Below the pieces are notes generated by a model. That model was not told where the DNA came from, made no database searches, and was given only the letters and a program-made list of their open reading frames with translations. From assembly GCA_946811185.2 (NCBI GenBank), contig OX328109.1, positions 14,606,255-14,670,254 of the forward strand: a stretch of 64,000 nt of DNA. The letters run 5' to 3'. This stretch comes from Hippopus hippopus (taxonomy: Eukaryota > Mollusca > Bivalvia > Cardiida > Cardiidae). The translations under genes and the position numbers were made by a program. This document shows, one piece after another, positions 32,701 through 42,850 of the stretch; within the stretch, counting starts at the first letter, position 1, and every line of letters begins with the position of its first letter.

Positions 32701-35700
32701 TGCATATACATTATACATATCAAATGATTGAATTTATCTTTGAAAGGGTAGAAAATCAATGATGAACGAAGAGAGAATGCTGGTTGATTGCAGTTTCTCC
32801 TTTCCCAGTGTTTTCAAAAGCTTTGTTCTTCAGGGTTATTAAAACAGTTGATTTTGTGGTGAACACTCATCATGGAGGAAGGCAAATGTTAGAATTACAG
32901 AGGGTTGACTGCCAGTTTGAGTAAAATTTTAGTATTACAAAGAAATCAGAGTGGGCAAAGGAGCAATTGCTCAGGAATAGCTTCTGTACCACAATGTTTT
33001 CTTAAGCTGTCTAGCACAAAATTCCAACAGACATGTCAAAGATAACATTCTTTTTATGCTATACCATATCCCTTTTAGTGTCATATGAAAAAATAAAGGC
33101 TTTTGTGGATGGCATAGATCAAGATCAGAAAAAGAACATGAAATCTGATCTTAGATCTGTACCATCTACTTGTTTTGACAAGTCTTTATGATAAGAAAGA
33201 GCCATGCTCTGTGAAAAGGAGGGTTAATGTAACTGCAAAAAGTATTGATTCAGGTCAGCTCTCCGTGTCCGCTCAGGTTGACCTGGGTCAAAACTTTTTG
33301 CTATTGGTCAATTTTCTGTATGTCAAAGGACAATTGTACCTCATGATTTAGCTGGTTGTTGGACGAAAAATGGATTTTGTGGATCCATAATCATACAATG
33401 ACATGCTTGGTATAATGCATCATGGAGATGCATTTACCTTTTTCGAAACATTCCAAGGTTATTATGACCCTGGGAAAGAAGGCTTTTAAAAACATTGTGG
33501 GAAAAGGAGAAAATGCTGGTAACCAGCATTTTCTCCTTTTCCCACAATGTTTTCTACTTTATCAAAGAGCTTAAGCTCATTTGTACCAATTTTGAATTTG
33601 TTGTTTGCAGATGTTTTAAATTAGAAAGAGTCTGAAATTTGTCGTTTTGGAAAGGGTTAAACACTCTTTTGCCAGAGTATGACTCAAACCTTCGTGAGTT
33701 TTTTTGTGAGTGGATTGCATTTTCAGCCGTGGAAAGAGTTTGTGGTCATATATTTGGGGCTGAAAGACATATATGTAGAGAATACATATATAGTGTTGTT
33801 GTATATCAAAAATATCTAACGAGGTTGGGAGAATTGATAATTGTGGAGTCTTGGCGAGACAATTTTTAGTTCTCACAACCCATAGAGATTACGTACATAG
33901 TGTTGTCATATATCAAAAGTATCTAACGAGGTTGGGAGAATTGATAATTGTGGAGTCTTGGCGAGACAATTATTAGTTCTCACAACCAAGTGAGATATTT
34001 TTGATATACAACAACACTATGTATGTATTCTATTTATCTTTTAACACCTGGCTTTAGGACATTGTGTAAAAGATGTGGAAAAAAAAAACTATTCTATATT
34101 TCAAGCGAAATAGATCTATTCAATCTGGTAAGATAGGTATTAGCTGTAATAATGATGTCATGAGTGATGTTGACTATGTCATGAAAAAACGACATTTACC
34201 TTCAGAAAATTCATTTATGTCCTATGTTTATACTTGGCATATCGAAAATAAGTATGGCATAAGTGTTATTGCATGGATTTCGGTCAGTTAAAAGATAAAT
34301 GTGTTTTGGCAGGTGATGCATTTCAGTGTGCGACTTTGCTGTGGGATATGGGAAGTAGATCAAAGGTATTTATATTGAAAGGTATGTGAGTGTCCTTTAC
34401 TTACATATTGTTAATGTTAAACCCTCTTGACTGAGAGTCAGTAACTCTTTACCATACGACAAAATTTTTGGCTAGACAAAATTGAAAGCATTTTCAGGCG
34501 ACAAATTAAATGTCGCTAAAATGGTGATATCTGTATTTGATAGGGTAGAAAGAAAACACTGTGGGAAAAGGAGAAAATGCTGGTTACCAGCATTTTCTCC
34601 TTTTCCCACGATGCTTTTAAAAGGCTTCTTTCCAAGGGTCGTTAAGACCAGGGATTGTTTGGTAAAAGGTTAATATAGTAGGTTAAAAATATGACCAGCA
34701 TTTTCTCCTTTTCCCACAATAATTTTAAAAGGCTTCTTTCCAAGGGACGTGAAGACCAGGGATTGTTTGGTAAAGGGTTGATATAGTCCTGTAGGTTAAA
34801 AATATGATGTTGGACAAATTAATGCTGTTCATTTTTTTGGCATGTACGATAAAGGAAAAATTATATAAGCAATGCTCTGTGAAAAGGGGGACTTAGTGCA
34901 TCTGCAAAAAGTATTGACCCATGTTAGTGTGCGCAGTCAGCACAGGCTGTCATGGGTTGAAACTTTTTGCTATTGGTCAATTTCCTGCATGTCAAAGGGT
35001 CATTGTATCTAGGTCCAGTCGAGTGTTAGATGAAATGGATATTATGAATCCATAATTATGTGAAGACTTGCTTAGTATTATCCATTAAGCCCCCATTTAC
35101 CAGAATGTGGTTCATTTGTTTTGATGTAAGAGCAAGATATAATTTCGTTCATGAATATTCACTACTAGTATTGAACTGGTGACATTGCTACTCATGAAAA
35201 TATAAATTTTTGTGTCACTAAGTGAAATTATGTTTTTATGCTAGGCCAAAACAAACATTTCACAGATTTTGTTTCCTTTTTGCAGGGGGCTATGAGGAGT
35301 TCTCCGCTTTATATCCATTTCTGAGGACACAAAAAATTATTTTCATGCCAAAGGTAAATGAAATTAATCCTTTACCATACAACAAAATTCTAGACTTTCC
35401 AAAGTTTTTAAAGGATTTGCAGATTTTCATTCAGTGTAGCTCAAATGATAGGATACATTTTTGAAATTATAGGAAATTTTGTGCTGGTAACCATTATTTT
35501 CTCCTTTTCCCCACAATGTTTCAAAAGACCTTTTTCCAAGGGTCGTTAAAACTCAAGATTATGTGTTAAAGGGTTGTCTCTTTTCTTCATGAACTCTATG
35601 TCACTCTAAGTTAATCCTCAACCAAGCAATCCGGTGTTTAAGCAACCCGTCTGGAAAAGTCTCTTGAAAACATCATGGAAAAAAGAGAAAATGCCGGTAC

Positions 35701-38700
35701 TTATGCAGTTATGCCCCTTTTTTGACTTAGAAATTTCACTGAAAATTAAGGAACTGCAGCAAAGCATTGGCACATGCGGCGCTTTTGTTATTATCAGGCA
35801 TCAACATACCCTTTGTCAATGAATGCTTTGAAGTGCAATTAAATCTTAATGACAATCTTAAGGATCATGATTACAAATCAATGATGGACATAATGAATTG
35901 TTACTTTAAAGCAGATTGTGTTACGGCACTCGTTATTTTCGCATACCTTTCCCTTTTTCGGCAAATATTTCCTCATATTAACCACAAGCTGATGAAATAA
36001 ACTCTATTTATTTAACTTTGCTCCAAGTGATTGGCTTTTATGTAATTTATTTTAATTCTAAGACAGTCTTTACTGTTTACCATTCAACTAAATTTTTGGC
36101 TTGTCCAAATCGAAAACATTTACAGGAAATTAAATTTGGCAAAAACAGTGGAGCTTTTTTTCCAAAAAAGTTACTAACTCATTGTCAGAAAAAGGAGAAA
36201 AATGGTTGTAACCAACATTTTCTCCATATTTCAAATGTTTTCAAAAACTTTTTTCTTCAGGGTTGTTAAAACACAGAATACTTTGGTAAAGGGCAAGATT
36301 ATTGATTGAATGGTGTTTAACACTGTTTTCAACATTATTTCAGTTATATCAAGGCCACTGTGCACCTACCCATGCTTTCATAGAGTTTCTGTTACAGTAA
36401 CTTTGTACAGTATACTTCCCAAGCCACTGGCTGCTTTTTCACATAACCACCATTGAAAGAATGATCAACTGTGAGAGGGGAATGAATCTTGTTGCAATGA
36501 GTATCACAATCCTTGGAAAGAAATTCCCTGAGCTGGGGGTTTAAACAAAAACCAGTGAATTTCTGTTCTCAAATCCTACATGCTACCGACTGTGCCACCA
36601 TGGCCTAGCCAGCAAAGGGTTATAAAAGCTTGTGTAGTAGTAAATCAAACCAATTTGATTTGAACAAGAGAATAGCAGGGTGCAAGTGCCAACACTTCAC
36701 TGCTGTTGGTTTCATTAATATGTAGGTCATTTTTTATTCCAAGCAATAGTACTACTTAAACTGAAAAAGGGGCATAACTGTGTCAATTATACTTTGAGGG
36801 TTGTCTACCCACTTGGTATCGGTTCCATTTTGCTGGTTAACAACTAGCCCAAGTTTGAAGTTAATATCTTTAGTACTGACAGGGTTATCAGAAAATATCA
36901 AAGTTTTTGCCTGACAATGGCCCTCACAACAACAGGTCTGTGACATTACAACAATATTTTCTACAGAAAATAGTCAGGCTAATAAAGTAAACTTACTTAA
37001 CAGGAGATGGATGCCATAAAACCATATCCGACAGAGATAATACCAGGTTTTCTGTATCTGGGTGATTGGAGGCAGGGCAATGCCCAGTATATACAAAAGG
37101 ACTTGAAAATTGGCGCCCATATCAACTGCTGTGTAGAGTCAGAAACCATGTAGGTTTTTCAAAATTTAGTTTTACTTTGTTGCTTTTGGCTCATGTTTTT
37201 CTTTTACTGAATCTTAGATAAAGCCACATGTAGTTAGTTTCTGTTTTGGTTATTTTTCAAGCCCAATGCCATCTTTGATGGAATGTAAAAAACACTAGTC
37301 TAAAAAAAAAGAAGAAGGGATGGTGCTTTAAGGCAACCCTTACAAGAACTGAACAGATGAATTCTAAAGATGGCTTTAACTCTTTCCCAAACAATCCCTG
37401 GTTTTCACGACCCTGAAAAAGAAGCCTTTTGAAAACATTGTGGGAAAAGGAGAAAATGCTGGTAACCAGCATTTTCTCCTTTTCCCACAATGTTTTCTGC
37501 CCTCCCACAACAATTTCAATTTTTGAGTAAAATTAATTTTTTAGTCTGCAAATGCTTTCAATTTGGACCAGTCTAAAATTTTGTCATTTGGTAAAGAGTT
37601 ACATGTAAAACAGAGATTGACAGAAAATCTATCTCTAACTTTTTGTCAAGCTATCCCTATGTAATTTTTTATCTGTAAACTTAATGCCCTCAATTATGAC
37701 AGGTCAAATCCTACCTCCCTCAGGGTTGTTAAAACACAGGATTGTTGTCTTTAGACTGGTCCAAATTGAAAGCATTTGCATCCAACAAATTAAATGTGAC
37801 TCAGAAAGAGAAATTTGTTTTGGGAACGGTAAAAAAACATTGCGGGAAAAGGAGAAAATGCTGGTTACCAGCATTTTCTCCTTTTCCCACAATGTTTTCA
37901 AAAGGCTTCTTTTCACAGTCTTTAAAACTCGTGATTGTGTGGTAGAGGAGTTAAAAGTAAACATTATGCTGTTTCAGATTTGTTGAAGCAGGGCCAAATC
38001 TTTTACATATTCAGTGTAGTGATACGGATGAAGCTGATCTGTTCGGTAAATTTGAAATTGCTTGCAAGTTCATTGGTATGTTTAAAACTTTCTGACTTTA
38101 TTTTTTTAAACGTTTGCCTACTTTAGACAACATTTTTTAGCTTGGCTGCCTTTGAAGAAAACAATGAGTTACTGTCATAGCGTTGGTGTTGTCATTGTCC
38201 TCTTCATCTGCGTCATAACCGTCATGCCAAAACTTTGACATCTTATAATATCTGTTATTACTGAAGATATTTTCTTCAAACTTGGACAAGTTGTCAAACT
38301 ATCAAAAGGGGAACGTCATACAGAGGTGGGTAACCATCAAAATATTTTTGACACAGTTATGCCCTTTTTTGAACTTAGAATTTTCACTGAAAATCAAGCA
38401 CTTGCAGTCCAAGTTTCGCCATCTGCATGGGGTGCTCTTGTTTGATTGGCAGTGAAGCAGTATTGCGAGCTTTGGGGTAGAATGAGTGGTTGTTTTCACA
38501 AGCAGCTTCTCTTTTTGCCCCAAGTTTTCCCATTAGGTTTTCAAAAGGGGTTTTCACTTAGGGTTGTTAAAACTGGGGATTGTGTGATAACGAGGTATAT
38601 GACTTCATAATTTTAGCTGTGAACATTCAGGTCATTCCTGATTGGGTACATCAATATATGCTAGAGAGGTTAAATAGAGTATTACGTTATGTTATGTTGG

Positions 38701-40662
38701 TAGTAGTAAATCTGAGTAGAGACACTTCAAAGATAGCTTCAGGTTCCCTCTGTGTTGCCTGGCTGGATAGCTCAGTGGTAAGTGTATATCTGACTGGTGA
38801 CCTAATGGTTGCGAGTTCGATACGCAGTTGCAGCAAACTTTCTCTTTGGCAATTTTTTGCCTGTCACCCCTGATGTATGTGAGAAAAGTCTGTGATTTGG
38901 AAAGAAAGTTGTCAAAGCATGGGCAATTTCTTTTTTTTTTTATACAGTGTTTTCGTCAGTGGTGTCATATACTTTCTGTTGAGATAATTTCAATGCATCA
39001 TGCAGGCTCCCCTGTGTCAGGACTATACCATATTTTCCAGTGTTCAGGGCAGTTCAACCCTATACCACACAGTCCCAAGTTTTATCGACCTTAAGGCAGA
39101 AGCCATTTGAAAACATTGTGGGAAAAGGAGAAAATGCTGGTAACCAGCATTTTCTCCTTTTCCCACAATGTTTTCTTTCCCAAAAAAGATTGAAATCAGA
39201 ATGTGAGCTACATTTAATTTGTTTTTTGCAAATGCTTTCAATTTAGACAAATCTTAAATTTTCTCGTTTAGTAAAGAGTTAAAGCTTTCCTGTAGAAAAT
39301 AAAATTTCTGCATTCTTTATATAATAGATGGTAAAAAAGGAACAAGTAATCAAGCCATTCTAGTATTTTCCAACCTTGGTATAAGCAGAAGTGCTGCCGT
39401 AGTTATAGCTTACATTATGTGGTCAAGATCATGCACATTAGAGGTAAGTTTGTCTTATTTCATGCTTTTTGGTAGTTTATCGATAAATAATGGTGAATTA
39501 TGGTTTGATACTTCATGGTTACAAACAGTGAAAAATACCAATTTCATATATTCCAACTCTTCAATTAGAGGCGCAAACAGTAGTTCCTGCACACCAGTTA
39601 CCTAGGTAAACAGCATGTGCCATTCAACCAGAGAGAAGTATGATGTGCATATACCCTACATTTCTCACACTTTACGTAATATTGTAATGCGTTCTTATGT
39701 GGAGGGGGTACGCCACGGGGAATTTCTGAAAATAACTGAACTGGATTTTGACAAAAGTCCCAACAAAAAAAGGGTTAGAAGCACGAAATAAATAGAATAA
39801 GACCATAAGACTTAACTCTTTCCCAAAGGCCAAAATTTAGACTCTCCCAAATTGAGAGCATCTATAGGCAACACATTTTGAAGTTGTACAAATGAACTTT
39901 CATTTTTTTGACAGGGTGGAAAGCATTGTTGGAAAAAGATAAAATGTTGATTCCCAGCCTTTCCTCCTTTTCCCACAATGATTTTAAAAGACCTCTCCTT
40001 CAGGTTCGTAAAAACACAGTATTGTTTGGTAAGGGGTTAAGCCTTGCCAGAGCCAAAGACAAGGGCTTTTATGGATAGCACAGATCAAGAGATATGTGGA
40101 ACCAAATGGCTTAGCCAATCAGAAGTTGTGTTACTTTCAAATTTAGAAAATTCTGGAGAAGAAGACTAAGAATATTCGTAAGAGCAGTTGGTGAATAGAC
40201 TGCACATTTTGTGTGGTCTGATCTTTGATCTACACTGGCCGCAAAGCTGCTTTATGTCTTTACACAGAATCCCACCTTTTAACGACCCTGAGAAAGAAGC
40301 CTTTTGAAAACATTGTGGGAAAAGGAGAAAATGCTGGTAACCAGCATTTTCTCCTTTTCCCACAATGTTTTCTACCCTTCCCCAAACAAATTTTTAATTT
40401 TTCAGTCGCTTTTATTTTGTCATCTGCTAATGCTTTCAATTTTGACTAATCTAAATTTTGTCGTTTGGTAAAGAGTTAAGGGTTTAGAATGCATTGTGAA
40501 TACAAACTCTCTTGTTTTCTGTTTCAGGATGCATACAAGCATGTTTTGAAATGCAGCAGTAAAGTTCGACCTAATAGAGGTTTCATCGAACAACTCTCTA
40601 AATGGGAACAGCATTTGAACAACGGAAAAACTTTGACGGATATATCTGATCCAAGATTTTAA
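26632..40662 (+). CDS. STYXL1: STYXL1-like rhodanese/dual-specificity pseudophosphatase (complete gene, 9 coding exons)
   Basis: Serine/threonine/tyrosine-interacting-like protein 1: an N-terminal rhodanese-like domain fused to a catalytically dead dual-specificity phosphatase domain. Exons: 26632-26734, 30755-30816, 32230-32329, 34313-34381, 35286-35353, 37004-37149, 37978-38075, 39328-39443, 40528-40662; 897 nt including the stop, 298 aa (human 313). Phases are compatible at every GT-AG junction. Rhodanese-like region is about residues 10-130, with [17 protein letters not shown] and [20 protein letters not shown] diagnostic. The phosphatase-like domain is about 135-290. Its P-loop reads FSNLGISRS (229-237), where active enzymes have HCxxGxxRS. 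Asp79 sits where the rhodanese cysteine loop would start (VVVYD). In vertebrates the protein is linked to stress granules and to the mitochondrial phosphatase PTPMT1; that role is inferred here. Confidence 0.94.
27221..27326. mobile_element. 106-bp palindromic MITE with 9-bp duplication
   Basis: TACCTTCAGTCTGAAGG... with complementary end; inner arms GCTCCGATGTTATTTTT / AAAAATAACATCGGAGC. Flanked by AGCACTACC at 27212-27220 and 27327-27335. Confidence 0.8.
27369..27387. repeat. (GT)n microsatellite
   Basis: Uninterrupted TG run following poly-T. Confidence 0.85.
28205..28287. mobile_element. ~82-bp mariner-like mini-MITE
   Basis: TA-flanked; ends CAGGGGGGTGCAAAAGTA and complement, with ~33-bp arms and a 13-bp loop. 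It sits inside the 3.2-kb element. Confidence 0.75.
28557..28740 (+). repeat. Repeat A, right-truncated
   Basis: Left arm GCTCTTTAAGCACACAACAA and palindrome (AATGCTGGTTATAAGCATT); nothing after TTTTCAAGAC. Confidence 0.6.
30165..30296 (+). repeat. Repeat A fragment
   Basis: Half palindrome and right arm only, ending GATTGTGTGGTAAATGG. Confidence 0.6.
30349..30629 (+). repeat. Repeat A with duplicated palindrome core
   Basis: TTAA at both ends. The core hairpin (GGAAAAGGAGAAAATGCTGG and complement) occurs twice back to back at 30471-30565, making the copy ~55 bp longer than usual. Confidence 0.9.
30755..30816 (+). CDS. STYXL1: STYXL1-like exon 2
   Basis: 62 nt, too short for an ORF search. 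Completes Asp35, then [20 protein letters not shown]. Acceptor TTTTCAG, donor AAG|GTATTG. Recognised from the rhodanese D-x-R...Y-x-E-S-H-V pattern. Confidence 0.92.
30836..31053 (+). repeat. Repeat A
   Basis: Begins 20 bp after STYXL1 exon 2 donor; right end GTGTGATAAATTT is mutated. Confidence 0.75.
31388..31610 (-). repeat. Repeat A
   Basis: Opposite orientation to its neighbours; palindrome 31437-31508. A C-family remnant lies at 31240-31320. Confidence 0.75.
32230..32329 (+). CDS. STYXL1: STYXL1-like exon 3
   Basis: Residues 56-88 plus one base, [19 protein letters not shown] then [10 protein letters not shown]. Acceptor TTTCAG, donor CAAG|GTAAAT. The rhodanese active-site cysteine position is Asp. 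The acidic run present in mammals after SSTLE is missing. Confidence 0.93.
32378..32872. repeat. Two diverged repeat A copies
   Basis: 32378-32593 (minus) and ~32600-32872 (plus, with an internal partial duplication of GAAAGGGTAGAAAA). Palindromes strongly decayed. Confidence 0.55.
33110..33659. repeat. C remnant, repeat B copy 8, repeat A
   Basis: C hairpin 33110-33170; B 33199-33447 (right end lost); A 33455-33659 (minus; left border lost, core perfect). Confidence 0.65.
33770..34037. repeat. Inverted-repeat element with an internal direct duplication
   Basis: Ends ATAGTGTTGTTGTATATCAA and complement. The ~100-bp inner segment GAGGTTGGGAGAATTGATAA... occurs twice in direct orientation (33817 and 33930 onward). 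Confidence 0.65.
34313..34381 (+). CDS. STYXL1: STYXL1-like exon 4
   Basis: Completes Gly89, then [20 protein letters not shown] and LK. A downstream CAG at 34324-34326 would break phase, so the TTGGCAG acceptor ending at 34312 is chosen. Donor G|GTATGT. Confidence 0.87.
34440..34790 (+). repeat. Repeat A plus a duplicated right arm
   Basis: Full copy 34440-34673; then 34694-34790 repeats only the right half (GACCAGCATTTTCTCC to GGTAAAGGGTTGA), likely a local duplication. Confidence 0.8.
34868..35113 (+). repeat. Repeat B copy 9
   Basis: Both ends recognisable; inner palindrome degraded. Confidence 0.7.
35286..35353 (+). CDS. STYXL1: STYXL1-like exon 5
   Basis: Residues 112-134, [19 protein letters not shown] and FMPK, the most conserved rhodanese segment. 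Donor AAG|GTAAAT. The TTAA border of a repeat-A copy lies 10 nt past the donor. Confidence 0.95.
35364..35573 (+). repeat. Repeat A touching the STYXL1 exon 5 donor
   Basis: TTAATCCTTTACCATACAAC begins 10 nt after the exon; the palindrome's left half is shortened. Confidence 0.7.
35574..36065. other. Intron 5 DNA without a recognised feature
   Basis: One partial A left arm (35618-35700) is visible; the 77-residue frame at 35767-36000 resembles no family and is not counted as a gene. Confidence 0.5.
36066..36290 (+). repeat. Repeat A, diverged
   Basis: Arms present; core mutated to GGTTGTAACCAACATTTTC. Confidence 0.6.
36298..36610 (-). mobile_element. SINE, minus orientation
   Basis: Full length: tail TTGAATGGTGTTTAACACTG, body AGCCACTGGCTGCTTTTTC, reversed tRNA-like head to ~36608. 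Confidence 0.75.
36660..36990 (+). mobile_element. K-family element ending at the STYXL1 exon 6 acceptor
   Basis: Starts AACAAGAGAATAGCAGGGTG, has GGGGCATAACTGTGTCAATT, and ends AAAATAGTCAGGCTAATAAAG. No tandem units. Confidence 0.65.
37004..37149 (+). CDS. STYXL1: STYXL1-like exon 6
   Basis: Residues 135-182 plus two bases: [20 protein letters not shown] then the start of the DSP fold ending INCCVESET. The donor AT|GTAGGT is forced, since reading on gives an immediate TAG. The acceptor TTAACAG has a weak pyrimidine tract and follows a K-family repeat end by about 15 nt. Confidence 0.93.
37375..37954. repeat. Two repeat A copies in opposite orientation
   Basis: 37375-37602 (minus, full length) and 37725-37954 (plus). 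The second ends 24 bp before STYXL1 exon 7. Confidence 0.85.
37978..38075 (+). CDS. STYXL1: STYXL1-like exon 7
   Basis: Completes Ile183, then [20 protein letters not shown] through [10 protein letters not shown]. An earlier GT (after TTCG, 38046) also fits but would drop ten conserved residues, so the GTATGT donor at 38076 is chosen. The upstream repeat-A copy ends about 24 bp before the exon. Confidence 0.88.
38125..38475 (-). mobile_element. K-family element, minus orientation
   Basis: TTAGCTTGGCTG at left is the reversed 3' end; AAAATATTTTTGACACAGTT is the reversed GTGTCAAAAATA marker. Confidence 0.65.
38756..38920 (+). mobile_element. tRNA-derived SINE, 5' part
   Basis: ATAGCTCAGTGGTAAGTG (A box) and GTTGCGAGTTCGATACGC (B box), then the same body as the copy at 1176-1490; truncated. 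Confidence 0.7.
39055..39282 (-). repeat. Repeat A in STYXL1 intron 7
   Basis: Full length with a perfect palindrome core (39110-39175). Confidence 0.85.
39328..39443 (+). CDS. STYXL1: STYXL1-like exon 8 (dead P-loop)
   Basis: Residues 216-254. Holds [18 protein letters not shown]: Phe229 replaces His and Ser230 replaces the nucleophilic Cys of HCxxGxxRS, while Gly233 and Arg236 are kept. Acceptor ATAATAG, donor GAG|GTAAGT. Confidence 0.95.
39812..40478. repeat. Two repeat A copies around a C repeat holding half a palindromic MITE
   Basis: A 39812-40040 (plus) and A 40258-40478 (minus). Between them C is split (40072-40090 and 40198-40240) by half of the 7326-7512-type MITE. Confidence 0.75.
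40528..40662 (+). CDS. STYXL1: STYXL1-like exon 9 (C terminus)
   Basis: Residues 255-298 plus [23 protein letters not shown] through [23 protein letters not shown] is the standard final helix of DSP folds. No AATAAA is seen close downstream. Confidence 0.95.
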   Translation, partial: DAYKHVLKCSSKVRPNRGFIEQLSKWEQHLNNGKTLTDISDPRF

Positions 40663-40797
40663 CCTGTTGATATACAAGCTGTATTGAGACTCTTTACAGA
40701 AACTTAAAAGAATTGCTCAAAAGGGCAACTTTGAAAGGAAAATGGAAATTTTCAAAAGTATAGGAAACAATGTAGGAAAAGGAGCAGTTCTTTGTTG

Positions 40798-40985
40798 TAA
40801 CTCTTTACCACACAATCCCGAGTTTCAAGAAAGCTGAAAAAGAAGGCTTTTTCTCCTTTTCCCACAATTTTTTTCACCTGTTCAAAGATAGAAATTATAA
40901 TTTGGACTACTTTAAATTTGTCGTTTCAATTTTGGACAAGTCTGGAATTTTGTTGTTTGGAAAAGACTATAGTCACATTGATTAT
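40798..40985 (-). repeat. Rearranged repeat A remnants
   Basis: Left end TAACTCTTTACCACACAATC, then most of the core deleted and the right arm repeated. Confidence 0.5.
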
Positions 40986-41222
40986 TTGCAAATGCTTTCA
41001 ATTTTGTCAAGTCTTTAATTTTGTCTTTAAAAATATAAAATTGATCATGAACATAAGAATATGCAGCAAGATAAATTCCTGTATGAGGTAAATGTCATCC
41101 TTGCTGATCAATCTGCAAAAAAAAAAATTCCAATTGACCATACAGTAAAACAAGTGTGCCAAATTTTATTTTCATGTCAAGATAAAGGAAAAAAACTAGT
41201 AAAATTTTATTGACATCATTGT

Positions 41223-41691
41223 TTAACCTGTTACCACACAATCTCCTATTTTAACAACACTGAGGAAGAAGCCTTTTGAAAACATTGTGGCAAAAAGGAG
41301 AAAATGCTGGTAACCAGCATTTTCTCCTTTTCCCACAATGTTTTCTCCCGTTTCAAAGACAGAAATCTTTTGGGCCAGATTCATTTTGTCTTGTGCAAGT
41401 GCTTTTAATTTGGTGGTGTCCAAAATTTTGTTGTTTGGTTGAGGGTTAACTTTTACCAGATGACAAAATCTTAGATCTGTACAAGTCAAAAACATAATGC
41501 AGTTGATAAATAAAAAATGGCTGAAATGCTGGAATTTTTCTTCAACAGAATTATATTGGAATAGGAGGGAGGAAAACATTGTGAGAAAAGGAGAAAATGC
41601 TGGTTACCAGCGTTTCTCCTTTTCCCACCTTATTCTTAACAGCTGCTTTCCCTTGGGTTAATTCAAACGCAAGATCGTATTGTAAAGAGTT
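41223..41691. repeat. Two repeat A copies sharing one TTAA
   Basis: 41223-41449 (minus) and 41446-41691 (plus) overlap at the TTAA 41446-41449. Confidence 0.8.
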
Positions 41692-42147
41692 GAAAAAAAG
41701 CCTAAATGATGGAAAGAAGGACATGGTAAAGGTATTACTCAATTCTCACAGCTTTTTCCGTGGGTGTCAATCTTTTTTACTGTTTTCATCATTTTCAAAC
41801 CTTTTTTATTTAAATTATTTTGAAAAGTAAGATAAGGATGTTTTTTCCTTAAATAATCCAAACTAATACTTACAGAATTTTTCTTTACGTTTACTTGATG
41901 TTATGTACTTGTTATTTCATTATTTGCATTAAAACTCAAATGTAAAATGTTATAGCTATTAAGTTTTCATTGTCAAGTCATTCGTATAGTCATTACCTGC
42001 AGGAAAAATGCTTTGAAAGTTCCTTGTAAGATATAGATAACTAGCTTGAGTTACTTGAATTCATCAGAACATTGTTCTAAAAGGAGCTAATGCTTATTCT
42101 GAGCAATTTCTGCACGATAAAAGAAAACCTATAACTGGTCATGTTCT
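41692..42147. other. Gene-free AT-rich DNA
   Basis: No coding, RNA or repeat signature seen. Confidence 0.5.
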
Positions 42148-42319
42148 TAACTCTATCCCAAATGGCAAGATTTAAGACATGCTAAAATTGAAAGCATTAG
42201 TAGATGACAAAATAAATGACTCTAAAAACGAAATTCACTTTTGGAAGGGTAGAAAACATCACGAAAAACTCTTCTTCACTAGGGTCATTTAAACTCGGAA
42301 TTGTTTGGTAAAGGTTTAC
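42148..42319 (+). repeat. Repeat A, palindrome lost
   Basis: Both arms present, joined through AAACATCACGAAAAACTC. Confidence 0.55.
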
Positions 42320-42352
42320 ATATTTCAATCTTATTTCGATACTTAACCCTTA

Positions 42353-42573
42353 ACCCACTAAATAAGTTGAATGAAACTTTCACATGACTTAGTTGATAGT
42401 AAAAACCCAATTGTTGCTAAATTTAGTTATAAATGTAGTTTTTTTGGGGGGAAAAATATCTCCTTATTGGACAGTGTAGATCCAAGATCAGACAGCACAG
42501 AATGTGCAGTCTGATCTTGATCTACACTGGCCACAAAAGGGAACTGTGTCGCCCATAGCAGCCTAAGGGTTAA
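42353..42573. repeat. Repeat C, complete copy
   Basis: TTAACCCTTAACCCACTAAA at left and CAGCCTAAGGGTTAA at right, with hairpin GATCAGACAGCACAG / complement and TAGATCCAAG / CTTGATCTA outer stem. Defines the family at ~221 bp. Confidence 0.75.
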
Positions 42574-42584
42574 ATGTCAATACA

Positions 42585-42850
42585 AGCAATTTCGTTGAAA
42601 TGATATCCCCCGCCGAAAAATTTACTTGACCGCGTAACTTAAAATCACTCCCAGTCAGCCATTTTTCATCGAATCAAAAAAACAAAAAAATTGCATCGGT
42701 GGAACGGGTTATTGTACACATGTATAAAGTTTCACGAAATTCCGTCCAATGGTATTGGAGATATTCTCCCTGACGGACACACAGACAGACAGAAGGACGG
42801 ACAGCGCTAAAACTATATCCATCCACCTTCGGCGGGGGATAATAACTGAG
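42585..42850 (+). mobile_element. Short Helentron-like element with CCGCC-TTC-GGCGG end
   Basis: Starts near CAATTTCGTTGAAATGATAT; ends GACGGACACACAGACAGACAG...GACGGACAG, then CCACC-TTC-GGCGGGGG and ATAATA. A copy in the opposite strand lies at 48010-48265. Confidence 0.65.

Noticed and set aside
34327..34381. Alternative acceptor (TTTCAG) for STYXL1 exon 4
   Set aside because: It would give phase 0, incompatible with exon 3, which ends one base into a codon.
35767..36000. 77-residue plus-strand frame in STYXL1 intron 5
   Set aside because: No family, no splice support, and not needed for the STYXL1 frame.
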